Below are positions 10,921-21,529 of a stretch of DNA of 64,000 nt, in pieces; the first letter of the stretch is position 1, and every line of letters begins with the position of its first letter. This DNA comes from Punctularia strigosozonata HHB-11173 SS5 (lineage: Eukaryota > Basidiomycota > Agaricomycetes > Corticiales > Punctulariaceae). Where the stretch lies: the NCBI RefSeq assembly GCF_000264995.1, contig NW_006767435.1, positions 2,663,208 through 2,727,207 of the forward strand. Direction: 5' to 3'. A program made the translations under genes and the position numbers. The notes beneath the pieces were generated by a model. That model ran no database searches. It had not been told where the DNA came from and saw only the letters and a program-made list of their open reading frames with translations.

Positions 10921-12581
10921 GGCGTCTTGGGGTATTGGAGTAGCAGAGCGAACGATAACGCCCTGAACAGGAGATTGAGGGGCGTCGTGTTTGCAACCTC
11001 ACCCTGCGCCGTAGATATGAAGGCGTGGTGGCTGGTCCCTACAGGCTTTCGCGTGCATCAGGCATGTTGAGGCTATGTAAAGCACACCAGAAGTGCAAAC
11101 TCAGGGTACCATGCTCAGGGTACCATGAGGCGTCCACGCACCTGCTGTGATTGGTGTTGAGTCTGCTGCACACGAGGTACGTGTGACATGAACGTGCATT
11201 CCCGCCACCGCGCAGTCTGCTGAAGCTTTGGGCCGGGAGTCGCATATATAACATAACGTCTGGTCAGACTGGTCACGCTCATCCGACCAGAGCGATGATA
11301 TCTACGCCTGACGACTTGTGAGTCGTCTAGCAGAGAAGGCCTTTTGAAGGAGGGCGCCATAGAATACTTTAGTGTGCATTATAACGAGTACTTGTGTGGC
11401 ATAAGCGCAAGTTGGTGAACCTGCCTCTCACAGCGGGAAATCCCTGGAATCAGGGGAAAACATATACCAAATTTATTCTATAATAACCATGGTTGTTATT
11501 GACATATTTGCAGCTAGGCTAGTCTGGAATTACAGTGCCCGATCAGTCACTTGTACAGTACCAGTCACTTGTACATCTGCCTTGATCTGGCTCCCCTCGC
11601 TCATAATTAGCTACTTCCTCTTCGAACTACAGTACCATATAGTTAATATACATGCTGGCTACAATATTTGATACTGCATGGGATGTGATTTATCGACTCG
11701 ATTAATTGTAAGACTGTCCAGAATGCGTGAAGTCCCATTCTGACCAGATTTCTGCTCCTTGCACGTTGTATGTAGAGCTACAATTGCGGAGTCTACTGAC
11801 AACCGCAGCTCCTTGTATCAACCAAGTGTACCCAAGGCATATTTTCCGTACTCTTATGTGGGCACCAATGCGGAACTACATCCACCAGGGTGCAAACCAT
11901 GTGCAAAACAGCCGAAACGACGGGGAAAGTGTGACAGATTTGAGTCGCACAGCCATCTTGGCTCCCAAATATGGTAGCCGTGACAGCCGTTTTGGCAGAG
12001 GCCGGCGTGACATAGCCGGTGTGCAAATGAATAGTTTTTGTCTTAAGCACATGACAGCCAGTAATCGGCATCCACACAGCTCCTCAACACATTGCAAGCC
12101 ATAACAATATGCTGAGTTTGTGCAGAAGCACAATGTGCATCATATGAGATAGTTTTTACAAGGTATGAATGGGAGGACATGGAGTAATGGTCAAATTACA
12201 TTTTTGGTGTATAAAGGACTGGTCGGGTACTGTATGACAGATTTATCTCAAGGATGCAGATATATGTCGAAAATATGAATACTTTCCCGGTCTCTTTGCA
12301 GTAAGTTTGACATCATTTGGGTCAGCTTATCTCATAGCTTCTCTGACTTATTTTGTCAATCGTTTCTGATATATTTTGCCCAGATTCAGCCTGTTTCCCG
12401 CAGTGTCTACCCGAATCGAGAAGCATCAGTCCCGCAGCCACAGGCGCGATTTACGCGCCTACGTCTTGCCCGAAGTCGTTCTTCAGCATCGCACGCGGTC
12501 AATAGTGGTTCGATCCTCGACTCTTGTGTGGTCAAAAAGTTGCAATCTACCGCCCTGAACCAGTTGTGATACGACGCCGAC
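10921..12581. other. 1.66-kb divergent intergenic region
   Basis: This region separates the NFKBIL1-like gene from SSL1. It becomes AT-rich between about 11400 and 12400. It carries a 14-bp tandem duplication at 11100-11127 (unit CTCAGGGTACCATG) and a near-tandem pair of CAGTCACTTGTACA-type units at 11543-11576. I see no coding exons or RNA gene. Confidence 0.5.
11100..11127. repeat. Two tandem 14-bp units with KpnI-like palindrome
   Basis: The unit CTCAGGGTACCATG occurs twice back to back in the upstream region of the NFKBIL1-like gene. It is short enough to be chance slippage, but tandem palindromic GGTACC cores can also be factor binding sites. Confidence 0.6.
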
Positions 12582-14255
12582 ATGCCGCCGCGCAGAGCGG
12601 GCGACTTCGTCATGGACGTGGATTCAGACTCGGATGTAGACATCCTGGACGAACCCAACGGACGGTCGCAGGGGAAGGGGAAGGGAAAGGCGACCGACAA
12701 GAGTGGTCGGAGAAAAGGAAAGAGCAAAGCGAGCGAGGTCGGTCTCTACCACTTTTCCTCCAGAAAATCGTGCTAAGTGAAGCTGGAACGTATGCAATTC
12801 AGCAACCATATGCATGGGAGGCGTCCTATACGCGCTCTTGGGACATGGTACAGGAGGATGAAACAGGAAGCTTGACGGCAGCCGTACAAGATCTTGTTGC
12901 ACGAGGGCGCAGACGCAGGTCGCTTTTCTGCAGTATTGCTGGACAACGGTCACTGATACGTATGGGCGTTACAGACTACTTGGTCCTGGCGGAGCCATCC
13001 GCAGGACAATCATCCGGCACCTCATCCTCGTACTTGACCTTTCATCGTCCATGACGGACCGAGACATGCGACCTACAAGATTCGGGTTGACGTTGGAATA
13101 TGCACGCGAATTCATTACGGAATGGTTTGACCAGAATCCGCTGGGACAGATCGGCATTGTGGGTATGCGAGCCGGAGTCGGAGAACGTATCGGACAGATG
13201 TCCGGTGAGTACGACGCCCAGGAGTCCTCCTCGTCATCTCTGACAAACGCTAGGAAACCCCCAGGATGTGCTGAAGGCAATCTCTGAACGACATAAAATG
13301 GAGCCAAACGGGGAGCCGAGCCTACAAAATGCGATCGAGATGGCACGGAGCAGCATGAGGTTTGTCCAGGCTGTATTTGCCGCGATAGATCTCTGCTAAC
13401 TGAGTAATTAGCCATCTCCCAACGCATTCGTCCAAGGAGATCCTCATCGTCTTTGGATCGTTGACGACTGTTGATCCTGGCAACATACACGATACGCTTG
13501 ATGCCTGCATCAAGGATCGAATTCGAATATCCATCGTCGCTCTTGCGGCAGAGATGAAAATATGTCGCGAAATATGCGACAAGACTGGCGGTAAGCAAGT
13601 TAGCGGACCTTGGTGTTCCCTCATTCACGTCGAAATCGAGGAACAGGTCAGTTTGGTGTGGCGATGAACGAAGGCCACTACAAAGACCTTCTATTCGAAT
13701 TGATCCCGCCGCCAGCTCAACGAGCCCTGACATCCAAGGCGGGCAGTGGTGGCGCAACGGCCGACCTCATGATAATGGGTTTTCCGACTCGATTGCCAGA
13801 TACATCGCCGCCGAGCCTATGCGTGTGTCACTCGGAGCTCAAGAGCGAGGGTTTCCTCTGTCCTCGATGCCTCGCGAAAGTGTGCGACGTGCCCACCGAT
13901 TGCGATATTTGCGGCTTGATGATCGTCAGTTCGCCGCATCTTGCACGCAGCTATCACCATCTTTTCCCTGTCAAGCCGTACACAGCGGTGTAAGTGTTTG
14001 CCTACTTTATGCTAGCAAATATACATGACATCAAATGCTAGGACGTCTCTGACTGATAAACCGAACGCCCCTGCTACCTGCCACGCTTGTGGGCGGCAAT
14101 TTCGCGAGTCAGCGCCTGCGTCGTCGGTGACTGTCTCCGAAGGGATGAGCCCCCTAGGGCGATATCGATGTCCTGACTGTTCATACGATTTCTGTGCCGA
14201 GTGTGATGTTTTCGTCCACGATGTTGTCCATTGCTGTCCGGGGTGTGGTAAATAA
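12582..14255 (+). CDS. SSL1: TFIIH core subunit Ssl1 (p44/GTF2H2)
   Basis: About eight exons read through to a complete Ssl1. The ATG at 12582 opens [18 protein letters not shown], then a basic stretch; the first intron is 12738-12802. Exon 2 opens [15 protein letters not shown] von Willebrand factor A domain follows ([60 protein letters not shown]). The C terminus has zinc-binding clusters: [37 protein letters not shown], and the RING-like [20 protein letters not shown] ending HCCPGCGK. Ssl1 is a structural subunit of TFIIH that contacts the Rad3/XPD helicase, acting in RNA polymerase II initiation and nucleotide excision repair in the nucleus. All family landmarks are present and the gene looks intact. 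Confidence 0.95.
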
Positions 14256-14457
14256 TAACGACGTCTATCGAGAGTTCCGCGTTCTGTGAGGCCTGTCAGA
14301 GGTGTCTCTGCGAAATCCGTCGGACGCCGACGATACACGTGATGAGATTATACCTTGTACCGCTACCCCTCGAGCAACCGCCGACTCCGGTGGCCTGCCA
14401 GATACCCTCCGAGGCGACGTGTCTCTATTCCGCGCCGAACAACAGACTCTGCCAGCC

Positions 14458-15846
14458 ATGACCTTATTACTACCCCACACACTCGTTTTATTCGCCCTCA
14501 CTTGGCTGTCTGCTCACGTCGATGCTGGCAGCGTTGCCAAGGACGGGGCCTGCAGCCAGTCTGACAACCGACTCCAGGCGGGCACCTACCAATTTTTCAC
14601 CGACTGCGACTCGGAGACGTATTGCGCGAGCAACGGGACCTGCGTGTTGAAAGGATGTAGGAAGGACGAATTCCCGTTCGGATACCCCGAGGATTCGAAC
14701 GTGATCCCGCCGAGGTGCAGCAAGGGGCAGTTCTGCCCGGACGAAGAGGACCAGTGCCTAGATTTGCTTCCCGTTGGAAGCCCCTGTCAGTTTCAACGAG
14801 ACGGTCAGCATTGTATTCTACCTACTTCGAATGGCAAGTCGAAGCTGACGTTCGCGATATAGACGAGTGCGAAGGACCGCCCAACTTTCTGGAACTACGC
14901 GACACCAGCAACAAGGGTCTCAATGTCAATGGCTCGGTATGCCTTAATTACCAGTGCATGTACGTCCTGATTATATCCTTCCGTTCGCCATAACTGATTG
15001 CGCTCAAGGTGGGCGAACAAGACCCTTGGTGATGATTGTATCGTCGAAAACACCGCGTACATCGGTTATGCTTCGGATGGCAGCGAGTTCATTGATATCG
15101 TTTCTCGGTACGCGTCTCCCCAAGGCACCAAGGTTCATCTCTGACAGATTTACAGAGGCAATTGCAAGATCGGACTTTACTGCGACGCCACTAACTTGAA
15201 GTGCTCGGCGCAAAAAGCGGAAGGCGAAGACTGTGACGCGGATAAGGAGTACGTATACTGAGACGTCTTCGGTTCCTGTGCTGATCGATCCTAGGTGCAT
15301 CTCCTTCAACTGCATGTCTTCGGGCAAGTGCGGAAAGGATGCGAGCGCTCCATCAAAAGTGGCCATCTGGGTTTACATTATCGTAGCCATCGGCATATTT
15401 GGAGGTAAGCGAGAGCGATGACCCTGATAGGTGCCGCGCTCATCAGATATTAGGCATGTTTGGAACACTCCTTGCGCTGTTCATAGTACATCGCCGGCAA
15501 CGTGACGTTGAGCGCGAAAAGCGCATGCAATACTGGCGCGAGCAGGTGCGTGACCCCTCTCCAGCAGGGCATGGAGGATACCCGCTAACCTGTGTCGCGA
15601 ATACAGAACGCCTTCCGTCAGAACATCCTGCAAATGCGTGAGACCGCTCGCAACTCGGTGCTCACCTTGGGCAATGCCAGTGCGCGCAGTACAGTCTATA
15701 GCCGTGATGGTGCGGCATCGGAAGATTCTCACATGCCCATGCTAGGCAATATGAAGTCGAGTGGGCTGCGGAACGAGTATTCTGACGATGGACAGTATTC
15801 GGACGAGGGTGGCCTCGTCATGGACCATCACCACAACAAATTCTGA
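14458..15846 (+). CDS. Secreted or type I membrane cysteine-rich protein, uncharacterised
   Basis: The ATG at 14458 opens a clear signal peptide (MTLLLPHTLVLFALTWL, cleavage likely near HVDA). The lumenal or extracellular part, spread over several short exons, is rich in paired cysteines, for example CDSETYCASNGTCVLKGC, CSKGQFCPDEEDQC, GNCKIGLYCDATNLKCSA and CISFNCMSSGKCG; the spacing recalls Dickkopf-type or EGF-like disulfide modules. One membrane span follows (VAIWVYIIVAIGIFGG with continuation LLALFIVH), interrupted by an intron, then a basic stop-transfer and a cytoplasmic tail ending SDEGGLVMDHHHNKF. It is probably a surface or secretory-pathway protein. The family is conserved in Agaricomycetes as far as I recall, but its function is not known. 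Confidence 0.75.
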
Positions 15847-16244
15847 TACCCAGGCTGTCGACGGGGTTAGGTCGGCATTTGTACTCGGACGCTCTTTAGT
15901 GGCGATGTATACACTTTCGGATTCATCTGCGTTGGCGGTGTCGTTGTCCGACCGAACGTAGATGATGTCACTTTACTTTACATTACTGCGATCGGATTTA
16001 TTTTTTCTTGTCAAAAAGTCCGCCGAGGACGCCGTAAGCTATGTCGAGAGCGGAGGGCGAGGTGAGGATCGATGGACGGACGGGCGGGCGTAGTAAGGAT
16101 ACGATGATATCATCCGTCCAGGTCACGTTCGTGGCCGACACCCACCCAGCTGCGCAGAGCATTACTCGCGTTTCTCGGCATACGTCAATTTGGGTTTCCG
16201 GTCGTCTCTCGAGCGGATTCACTTCGTGACAGCAAGTTTACAAC
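15847..16244. other. Short intergenic region
   Basis: About 400 bp between two genes on the same strand; no supported feature apart from presumed 3' end and promoter sequence. Confidence 0.5.
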
Positions 16245-17381
16245 ATGAACCTACCATTACCTGTGCCGGACGCAGGCGGTCCGCAACCTCTGCCGTCTCT
16301 GCCGCCTTCGCCTACGACCGAGGTTGATCTCACCAAACCCGATGCTTGGGCGGAACACGATTCGAGCTTGAGGGTCCCAGACAGGAAGGGGAAAGCAAGG
16401 GCGAGGGACTCATCGCATGACAGTTCCATGGAAGGCGGTAGCGAAGACGGGTTGAGTCCTGGTGTGGAACACTACCCTCCAATGACAGATGAGGAGGCGG
16501 AAACACGACGGGTCGAAGAGGTGAGCGTCGAGATATTGCTTGACTGCACGGGGTTTCGGATTGACGTTCGTCTGGGCAGACGTTGCGTCGCTGGGAGGAA
16601 GCGGAACGTCAGCGACGACGGAGCGCTCGCGAAGGGTCCGTAGCGGTTGCGCAAACGTCCATCGTCGGCGACGTCGCCCGGAGAGCGAGCCTGCTCTGGA
16701 GCAATAGCCGGAAGAACAGACCGCCAAGCACAGGTGTGGGCGCGCATGCCGCCCTTCCGCGCTCCTCCCAGGATTCATTGCCCATGACCGACTTGGACGT
16801 CGGCTTGCCCACTCCGCAGGTGCATTCACCCGGAGTGTCGCCGCGTCCATCAACGTCTTCCAGTCGTCCTAAGAATCCATTCGTGGACAATGTCACCACA
16901 GCTTCCCCCTTCGACGACCCTCCAACTCAGCAGAGTAGTGCAATCCTTGAACCCTCTCCGGACCCGGATGTTGTAACCGACCTTGAGCGCACGCCCAAGA
17001 GTCGCTCATCGACTATGCCACCTCCAGAGCGCCCTGTGCTTCAGGCTACAGCATCATACATGGACGAACCCGCGACCGCCAAGCCTCGTCCACCACCGCC
17101 CCAGCCATTCGACATACCACCACCGAGAACGCCGCCTCCAAGAGTGGGGACCCCACATGCGAACCGACCTCCCGAACCCGTCTCCCGCCCTACCGTTGAC
17201 GCGCCGCCTCCGGAACAACCCAACGATGCGGAGAAAACCAGATGGTGGACCGACTGGCTCTGTGGATGTGGACCAACCCACGACACTGATGACCAGGTAT
17301 GAGCTCATTCCCCCCTTATTTTGGAACGAAACTCATGGTTCTTGTCTTCTCAAGGCTGGTCGGACGAATCCGTTCGAGTAG
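16245..17381 (+). CDS. Proline-rich disordered protein with conserved NPFE tail
   Basis: Three exons: 16245-16520, 16580-17296 and 17355-17381, with introns of 59 and 58 nt. The protein is low-complexity Pro/Ser/Thr from end to end, with a short charged helix (RRWEEAERQRRRSAREG) near residue 95. The conserved end reads RWWTDWLCGCG and, after the second intron, AGRTNPFE. If the intron is not removed the protein ends four residues after CGPTHDTDD; I prefer the spliced form because NPF at a C terminus is a known ligand of EH domains in endocytic adaptors and an inner NPF (KNPFVDN) is also present. A role in membrane trafficking is an inference from that motif only. The WWTDWLCGCG block may be lipid-modified on Cys. 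Confidence 0.65.
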
Positions 17382-18053
17382 TCCCTTCACCCTTCATATT
17401 GCTTCCTCTCGTTACGACACAGACATGCCATCATATTGTAATAGTAAATGGCTTGCTCATGTATTATGTTGTCCGGCCACTTCGTGCGCACGAAGGACAT
17501 TTGCTATACTTGTCGACATTGGACTTGTGTTCTTGGAATCATTCTTAGCGTACCCTCATTCTAGCCCTCGATGTATCCCGTCTGTCAGTGAAGCATTCTA
17601 CGCCCACCACTACGATCTCATACCGCGCAATGTAGAGGAGCGATTTCTGCAGACAACAGCGGACACACGAGTAAGTTATGAGGACTGATTGGATAGCACG
17701 ATTCGAACGGATCCAACGTCTTCCACGCAAGGACCCGAGTAAACATCTACTGCATGAACCGAACCTCTTCGCGCTTAGGAAAGGCGCCTCAGCCAATGTT
17801 ATTGTTTGGGGGGGAAATGGACAGTCTTGGAGTTCTGTGTTTCCCCGGCGGAGTGGGACGCTAGGGGAGCGCGAGGACCGGATCCATCGCCAGTTCTGCG
17901 ATGAAGCACACGCGAAACCTCGTCACCCTCCAGGGTGAGCTGTGGCGTCGACGGAAAGTGCACTGTGTGGGGGGCCTGAGCCCCTGATGAAGGGGTTATA
18001 TGGCCAGTATTCACCGCATCCTTAGACGCACGAATGCTCTGGGGTATATAATG
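17382..18053. other. Convergent intergenic region, no gene seen
   Basis: About 670 bp between the stop of the proline-rich protein gene and the stop of the antiporter gene on the other strand. Short open frames occur on both strands but none shows family motifs or consistent splice sites. Confidence 0.5.
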
Positions 18054-20333
18054 TCAGACGCGTCCTCTATTCGATCTCGAACGCACCTTTTGCTCGTCAG
18101 ACAGCCTCTCGCTTCGCGAGGTAGCATCTTCAAGAACCATGCTGGCTTCTCCAGCAGCTGCCCAGCTCGGCAGTCCCATGCCAACGTCTTCGCCCCTGAG
18201 AACGGGTACGCTCTCCTCGGATGTATGCGTGGACGCCTCTTGATGGAAGTAGTGCGCACGAGCTTCGAGCCTGTCACCGTCCGACTGCTCTATGGTGCCA
18301 CTCTCCACTTGAGGTTGGCTGAAGCTGGTGTTTATAGGTGCGGCTCGACGCACGCCCAACAGCCATTCCGGGGCTAACGCAGTGTTTTGACGTGATGTCA
18401 AAGTGTGAGACAACGACACAGTGCGAGAGTGAACCTTGCGCCCGACTGTGAAGAAAGGTATAGAGAGGCCATCTGGAGCGATGACAACATTGAGTAGAAC
18501 GAGACAAAACGTGAACACAAGGACTAACGGATCAAGATAGACGCCAGAACCACGAAGGATACAACCGGTTGCAAGGTCGCTGCGAGCAACTCCTGTTGGT
18601 TCTGAGGGGGGTCCTGTGCTTCAGGCAGTCTGATGAGAGCGAGAGTAGATATAAAGATTGCGCCAACTCCCATCTAGGATTTTCGTAAGTAACGCGAAGC
18701 ACACGAGGAACACCTCAAACCGTACTGGACCTAAAACGCGGGGTTCACGTCAGTTGCGCCTCGGATGAAACCAAATGAGATGGGCGTACCGAAGTGCCCG
18801 GAGAACAATGCCTCTCTCCACGTTGTGATCTCTGGAATGAACCGATACAGAAGCAGCATGCTGGGGATTCGCCGCGTTATCATTATGGCGATGACCAAGA
18901 TTACGAGTCTCCACGGCTCTAAGCCAAGATCGGGGACATGAAAACTGTCGAACGGGAGCCACGCGCCAATGTAAACAAAGCAGGCACAATTGAGGACGAG
19001 GTCAATGACGGAGGAGAACACTTCGTTTTCAATCTGGATGTTGAAATGCCCATCCCAAGATATCGCCCTGTGATCCCACGTCACTCCCAAGCCCGTGAAA
19101 CGCATGAAGGAACTTACGATCCAGCTGCAAAGGCTGCGAGCAGATCGTCGACGCCGAGGGTGCTGCAAACGCCGACGGTGAGGAAGGCCAGCGCAAGGTA
19201 CTGGGCAACATATGATTCGCGGTCAATGAAGCCTTTGCGATGGGTAAACTTCATGAGGTTCGAAAATGCAATCCCTACGCTACGGGTTGAACGATTACCA
19301 ACGAAACCCAGACGAAGCAGTACGCACCAATCACGGCGCCGATCAATGTTCCGAGGACAACCTGATCTGCGCAGCCGCCGTCAGCCGTGGTATTCGACGT
19401 GGTTGAACCGAGCAAAGACTGACATAACCAGCCCACCAGGATCCATTTCTCAATCGCGACAGCTCTGGACGTCTCCAATGTGAGGTATAACGAGATGCTG
19501 ATGAAAGGATACGCAAGGCCATCGTTCGCCGCGGACTCGGCTGATAGGATGCGCCGCAGATTTTGCGGGACATGTTTCACCGCGAACTTGCCACCTGGCG
19601 ATGATCATCAATCCATGTCGACGAATAATGTTGGAGTCTTGCTCGCCCACTATAGCGGCACAGATGATCGGATCCGTGGGCGTCAAACACGCTGATATGG
19701 CAAGACAAGAGATGTAGCTCAGATGCGGCATCAGAGCGCGCAATATCCCTGAACGAAACGCTCGTCGTTCTCGGATGTCATGTGCCGGCAAAACGGGTGC
19801 GGACGCACCGGCTACCACAACCCTGTCGAATGAGGGCCCGTTGAGGCATATCGATCGTGTTCCGAATGAAGAGCATGACTCACCAGCCGAATGCCATCGT
19901 AGGCACAACCATGATTAGTAAACCTTTGGCATGCTTTGCCATGTAATTCCGTGGCAGTTCGACCCCAATCGCGAACAGGCCGGTGGCTAAAACAATTCGG
20001 GTCACCTCAAGGGTGATGGTCCGCTCATGCGATCCCCAAGAACGAGGGTCAAATATGTTCGCTACATGGGGCCCCATGAGGACGCCGAACGCGGTACCAA
20101 GGACGACTTCGTTAATGTACATCTGCGCGAGATAAGGCGTTCAGGATTTGAGTGGATCGGACGGCGAACTGACTCTTTCTTTCACCAATAGAGAAACCAT
20201 GCTGAATGCGACCACGAAACTTCCCACAACGATGTAGGCAAGCCCAGGGGCGCTGATCTGCGCCGCCAGTCAGCAAGATTCAGGGACACCCCGGCGCGGC
20301 ACTGACCTCCAACAGTTCCACATGCAACGCCAT
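18054..20333 (-). CDS. NHA1: Na+/H+ antiporter, Nha1/Sod2 (CPA1) type
   Basis: About a dozen short exons reconstruct a complete fungal alkali-cation/proton antiporter of roughly 530 residues. The ATG at 20333 opens MALHVELLE; the next exon is hydrophobic (GLAYIVVGSFVVAFSM). Family landmarks in order: NEVVLGTAFGVLMGP, GLFAIGVELP, SACLTPTDPII, AESAANDGLAYPF with the transport Asp, HRKGFIDRESYVAQYLALAF, GVDDLLAAF, WDGHFNIQIENEVFSSVIDL, GAWLPFDSF, and GHFGPMGVGAIFISTLAL, then LSIPFF and a cytosolic tail of about 110 residues. It works at the plasma membrane, exporting Na+ and K+ in exchange for protons. Odd points: a 14-nt exon at 19809-19822, a 5-nt exon at 18726-18730 needed to supply the conserved Gly-Pro, and an apparent GC-AG intron at 19595-19646. 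No frame break is seen in the spliced model. Confidence 0.92.
18726..18730 (-). other. 5-nt microexon of the antiporter gene
   Basis: Minus-strand bases GTCCA, flanked by introns 18731-18789 and 18674-18725, complete Gly and add Pro in the invariant GHFGPMGVGA motif. Without them the frame and the motif are both lost. Confidence 0.7.
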
Positions 20334-20357
20334 CGACTGAACGTAGAAATTGTTAAG

Positions 20358-20523
20358 ACCTGTAGCCGCGTGTAAGGCTCCACCGGACACGCGAGTGTAG
20401 TAAACGGTCTTATTTACCTGTAGCCGCGTGTAAGGCTACAGGTCGGCTAGTTAATACATGTATGTGAATGTATGCGGAGGGATCTCACCTCCACCGGACA
20501 CGCGAGTGTAGTAAACGGTGGAG
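20358..20523. repeat. Chimeric direct repeats and hairpins upstream of NHA1
   Basis: Unit A (ACCTGTAGCCGCGTGTAAGG plus CT) occurs at 20358-20379 and 20416-20437; unit B of 31 nt occurs at 20378-20408 and 20489-20519. At the second sites each unit lies in a hairpin: CCTGTAGCC with GGCTACAGG (20417-20442) and CTCCACCG with CGGTGGAG (20489-20523). At the first site the two are fused through a shared CT. The block lies just upstream of the antiporter start and may affect its 5' leader or promoter. Confidence 0.85.
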
Positions 20524-21217
20524 AGAACGAGACGAGCCCGGCGGGCATATCAACGCACCGCACGTGCACCCGTCAAACTGACGGATACAGTAGGAGGGAT
20601 ACTCCTCCTGGCGTCTAAGTCATATCCTCACAGAGATCAGTAGGGCGTCAGAGTGTATGGTGACATCACCGGGATTTCGACCGAGAATGCAGACGCACGA
20701 AGTCGTGACCGGTCGGATCAGGCCGGTGGCCCGGTGTCCGAGTCGTCCTGCTTCCTTCCAGATACGGTAAATCCCGACGTTTGCAGCTTTTTGTCTTTCA
20801 TCCCGGCCACGCGTCACTTTGTCCCAGCCGCGAGTGCCAACACAAAAAGACCTTGCCTGTCTTGGAACAACGTCCAGCCTCTGCTGCACCATGTCCGGAT
20901 CTCCGATGTACTTCGTGCCGCTATTTGGATCTTATTGTTTTGCACTGTCCTGTCTTGTGCCTCACACCGGTCCCGTCCCGGTCCACGCAATATCACCACC
21001 CGGATCCGACTCCAAACAAAAAGATTACTCTCCCCGAGATGCTGATGCGAGCCTATTTGCCGACTGATTGACATTGTCTCACTGTGGGGGCTCGTTCTCC
21101 CCGACGAAGTTGCCCTTTTTGGACCTGCTCTTTTGTGTGCTTATTGTTGACCATCCTGCGCTGCTTAGAACTCTGACTGCGTGCTCCCTCTGGGTCCGAG
21201 GTGATGATCCTGGTACT

Positions 21218-21224
21218 TATAGAG
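21218..21224 (+). promoter_or_regulatory. TATA-like element of pheromone gene 1
   Basis: TATAGAG lies 120 bp upstream of the pheromone ATG. The other small secreted-product genes in the window have similar elements at 107 and 115 bp. Confidence 0.4.
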
Positions 21225-21337
21225 CCGCCCTTCGTCCACCTGTGTCGAAGAAGTCGCTTCGCCGTCGCTTCACGCCCTCATTCCAGCGAGTCCTCGGATC
21301 CGTCTCCTTACCCACCCCTCTCCAAAAGCTACCTGCA

Positions 21338-21529
21338 ATGGACTCCTTCACGACCATCCTCTCGATCTCCAGCTCTTCGGAGTCGACCGCGCAACCTCAA
21401 TTCCCCTCCAACGAAGATTCATCCTCGTCTACCCAGACCTACTGCGTCATCGCGCGCACCGAGGACGCGGAGGGGCCGCTGTCATTCGATGGCAGCACTT
21501 CGACGCAGACCTACTGCGTCATCGCATGA
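21338..21529 (+). CDS. Mating pheromone precursor 1 with duplicated core
   Basis: A 63-residue intronless frame opens MDSFTTIL, the usual start of agaricomycete pheromone precursors, and ends with the CaaX box CVIA directly before the stop. CaaX precursors are farnesylated on Cys, trimmed, carboxyl-methylated, cut at the N-terminal side and exported; they bind STE3-type receptors and control B-locus mating functions. Unusually, the core STQTYCVIA occurs twice: internally at residues 31-39, followed by Arg, and at 55-63. The spacer TEDAEGPLSFDGST is acidic. The serine-rich leader before the first copy contains an acidic ED that could be a processing site. The internal Cys could only be prenylated if the precursor is first cut after Ala. 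This resembles the tandem-repeat rhodotorucine A precursors (internal CTVAK). Confidence 0.88.
   Translation: MDSFTTILSISSSSESTAQPQFPSNEDSSSSTQTYCVIARTEDAEGPLSFDGSTSTQTYCVIA

Larger units (their letters stand above)
20334..21337. other. Intergenic region between NHA1 and the first pheromone gene
   Basis: About 1 kb. The NHA1-proximal end carries the chimeric repeat block; the rest shows several short open frames without recognisable motifs. A TATA-like element for the pheromone gene lies near its right end. Confidence 0.5.

Noticed and set aside
17690-17720. tRNA B-box-like sequence (GATTCGAAC)
   Set aside because: No matching A box or foldable cloverleaf around it.
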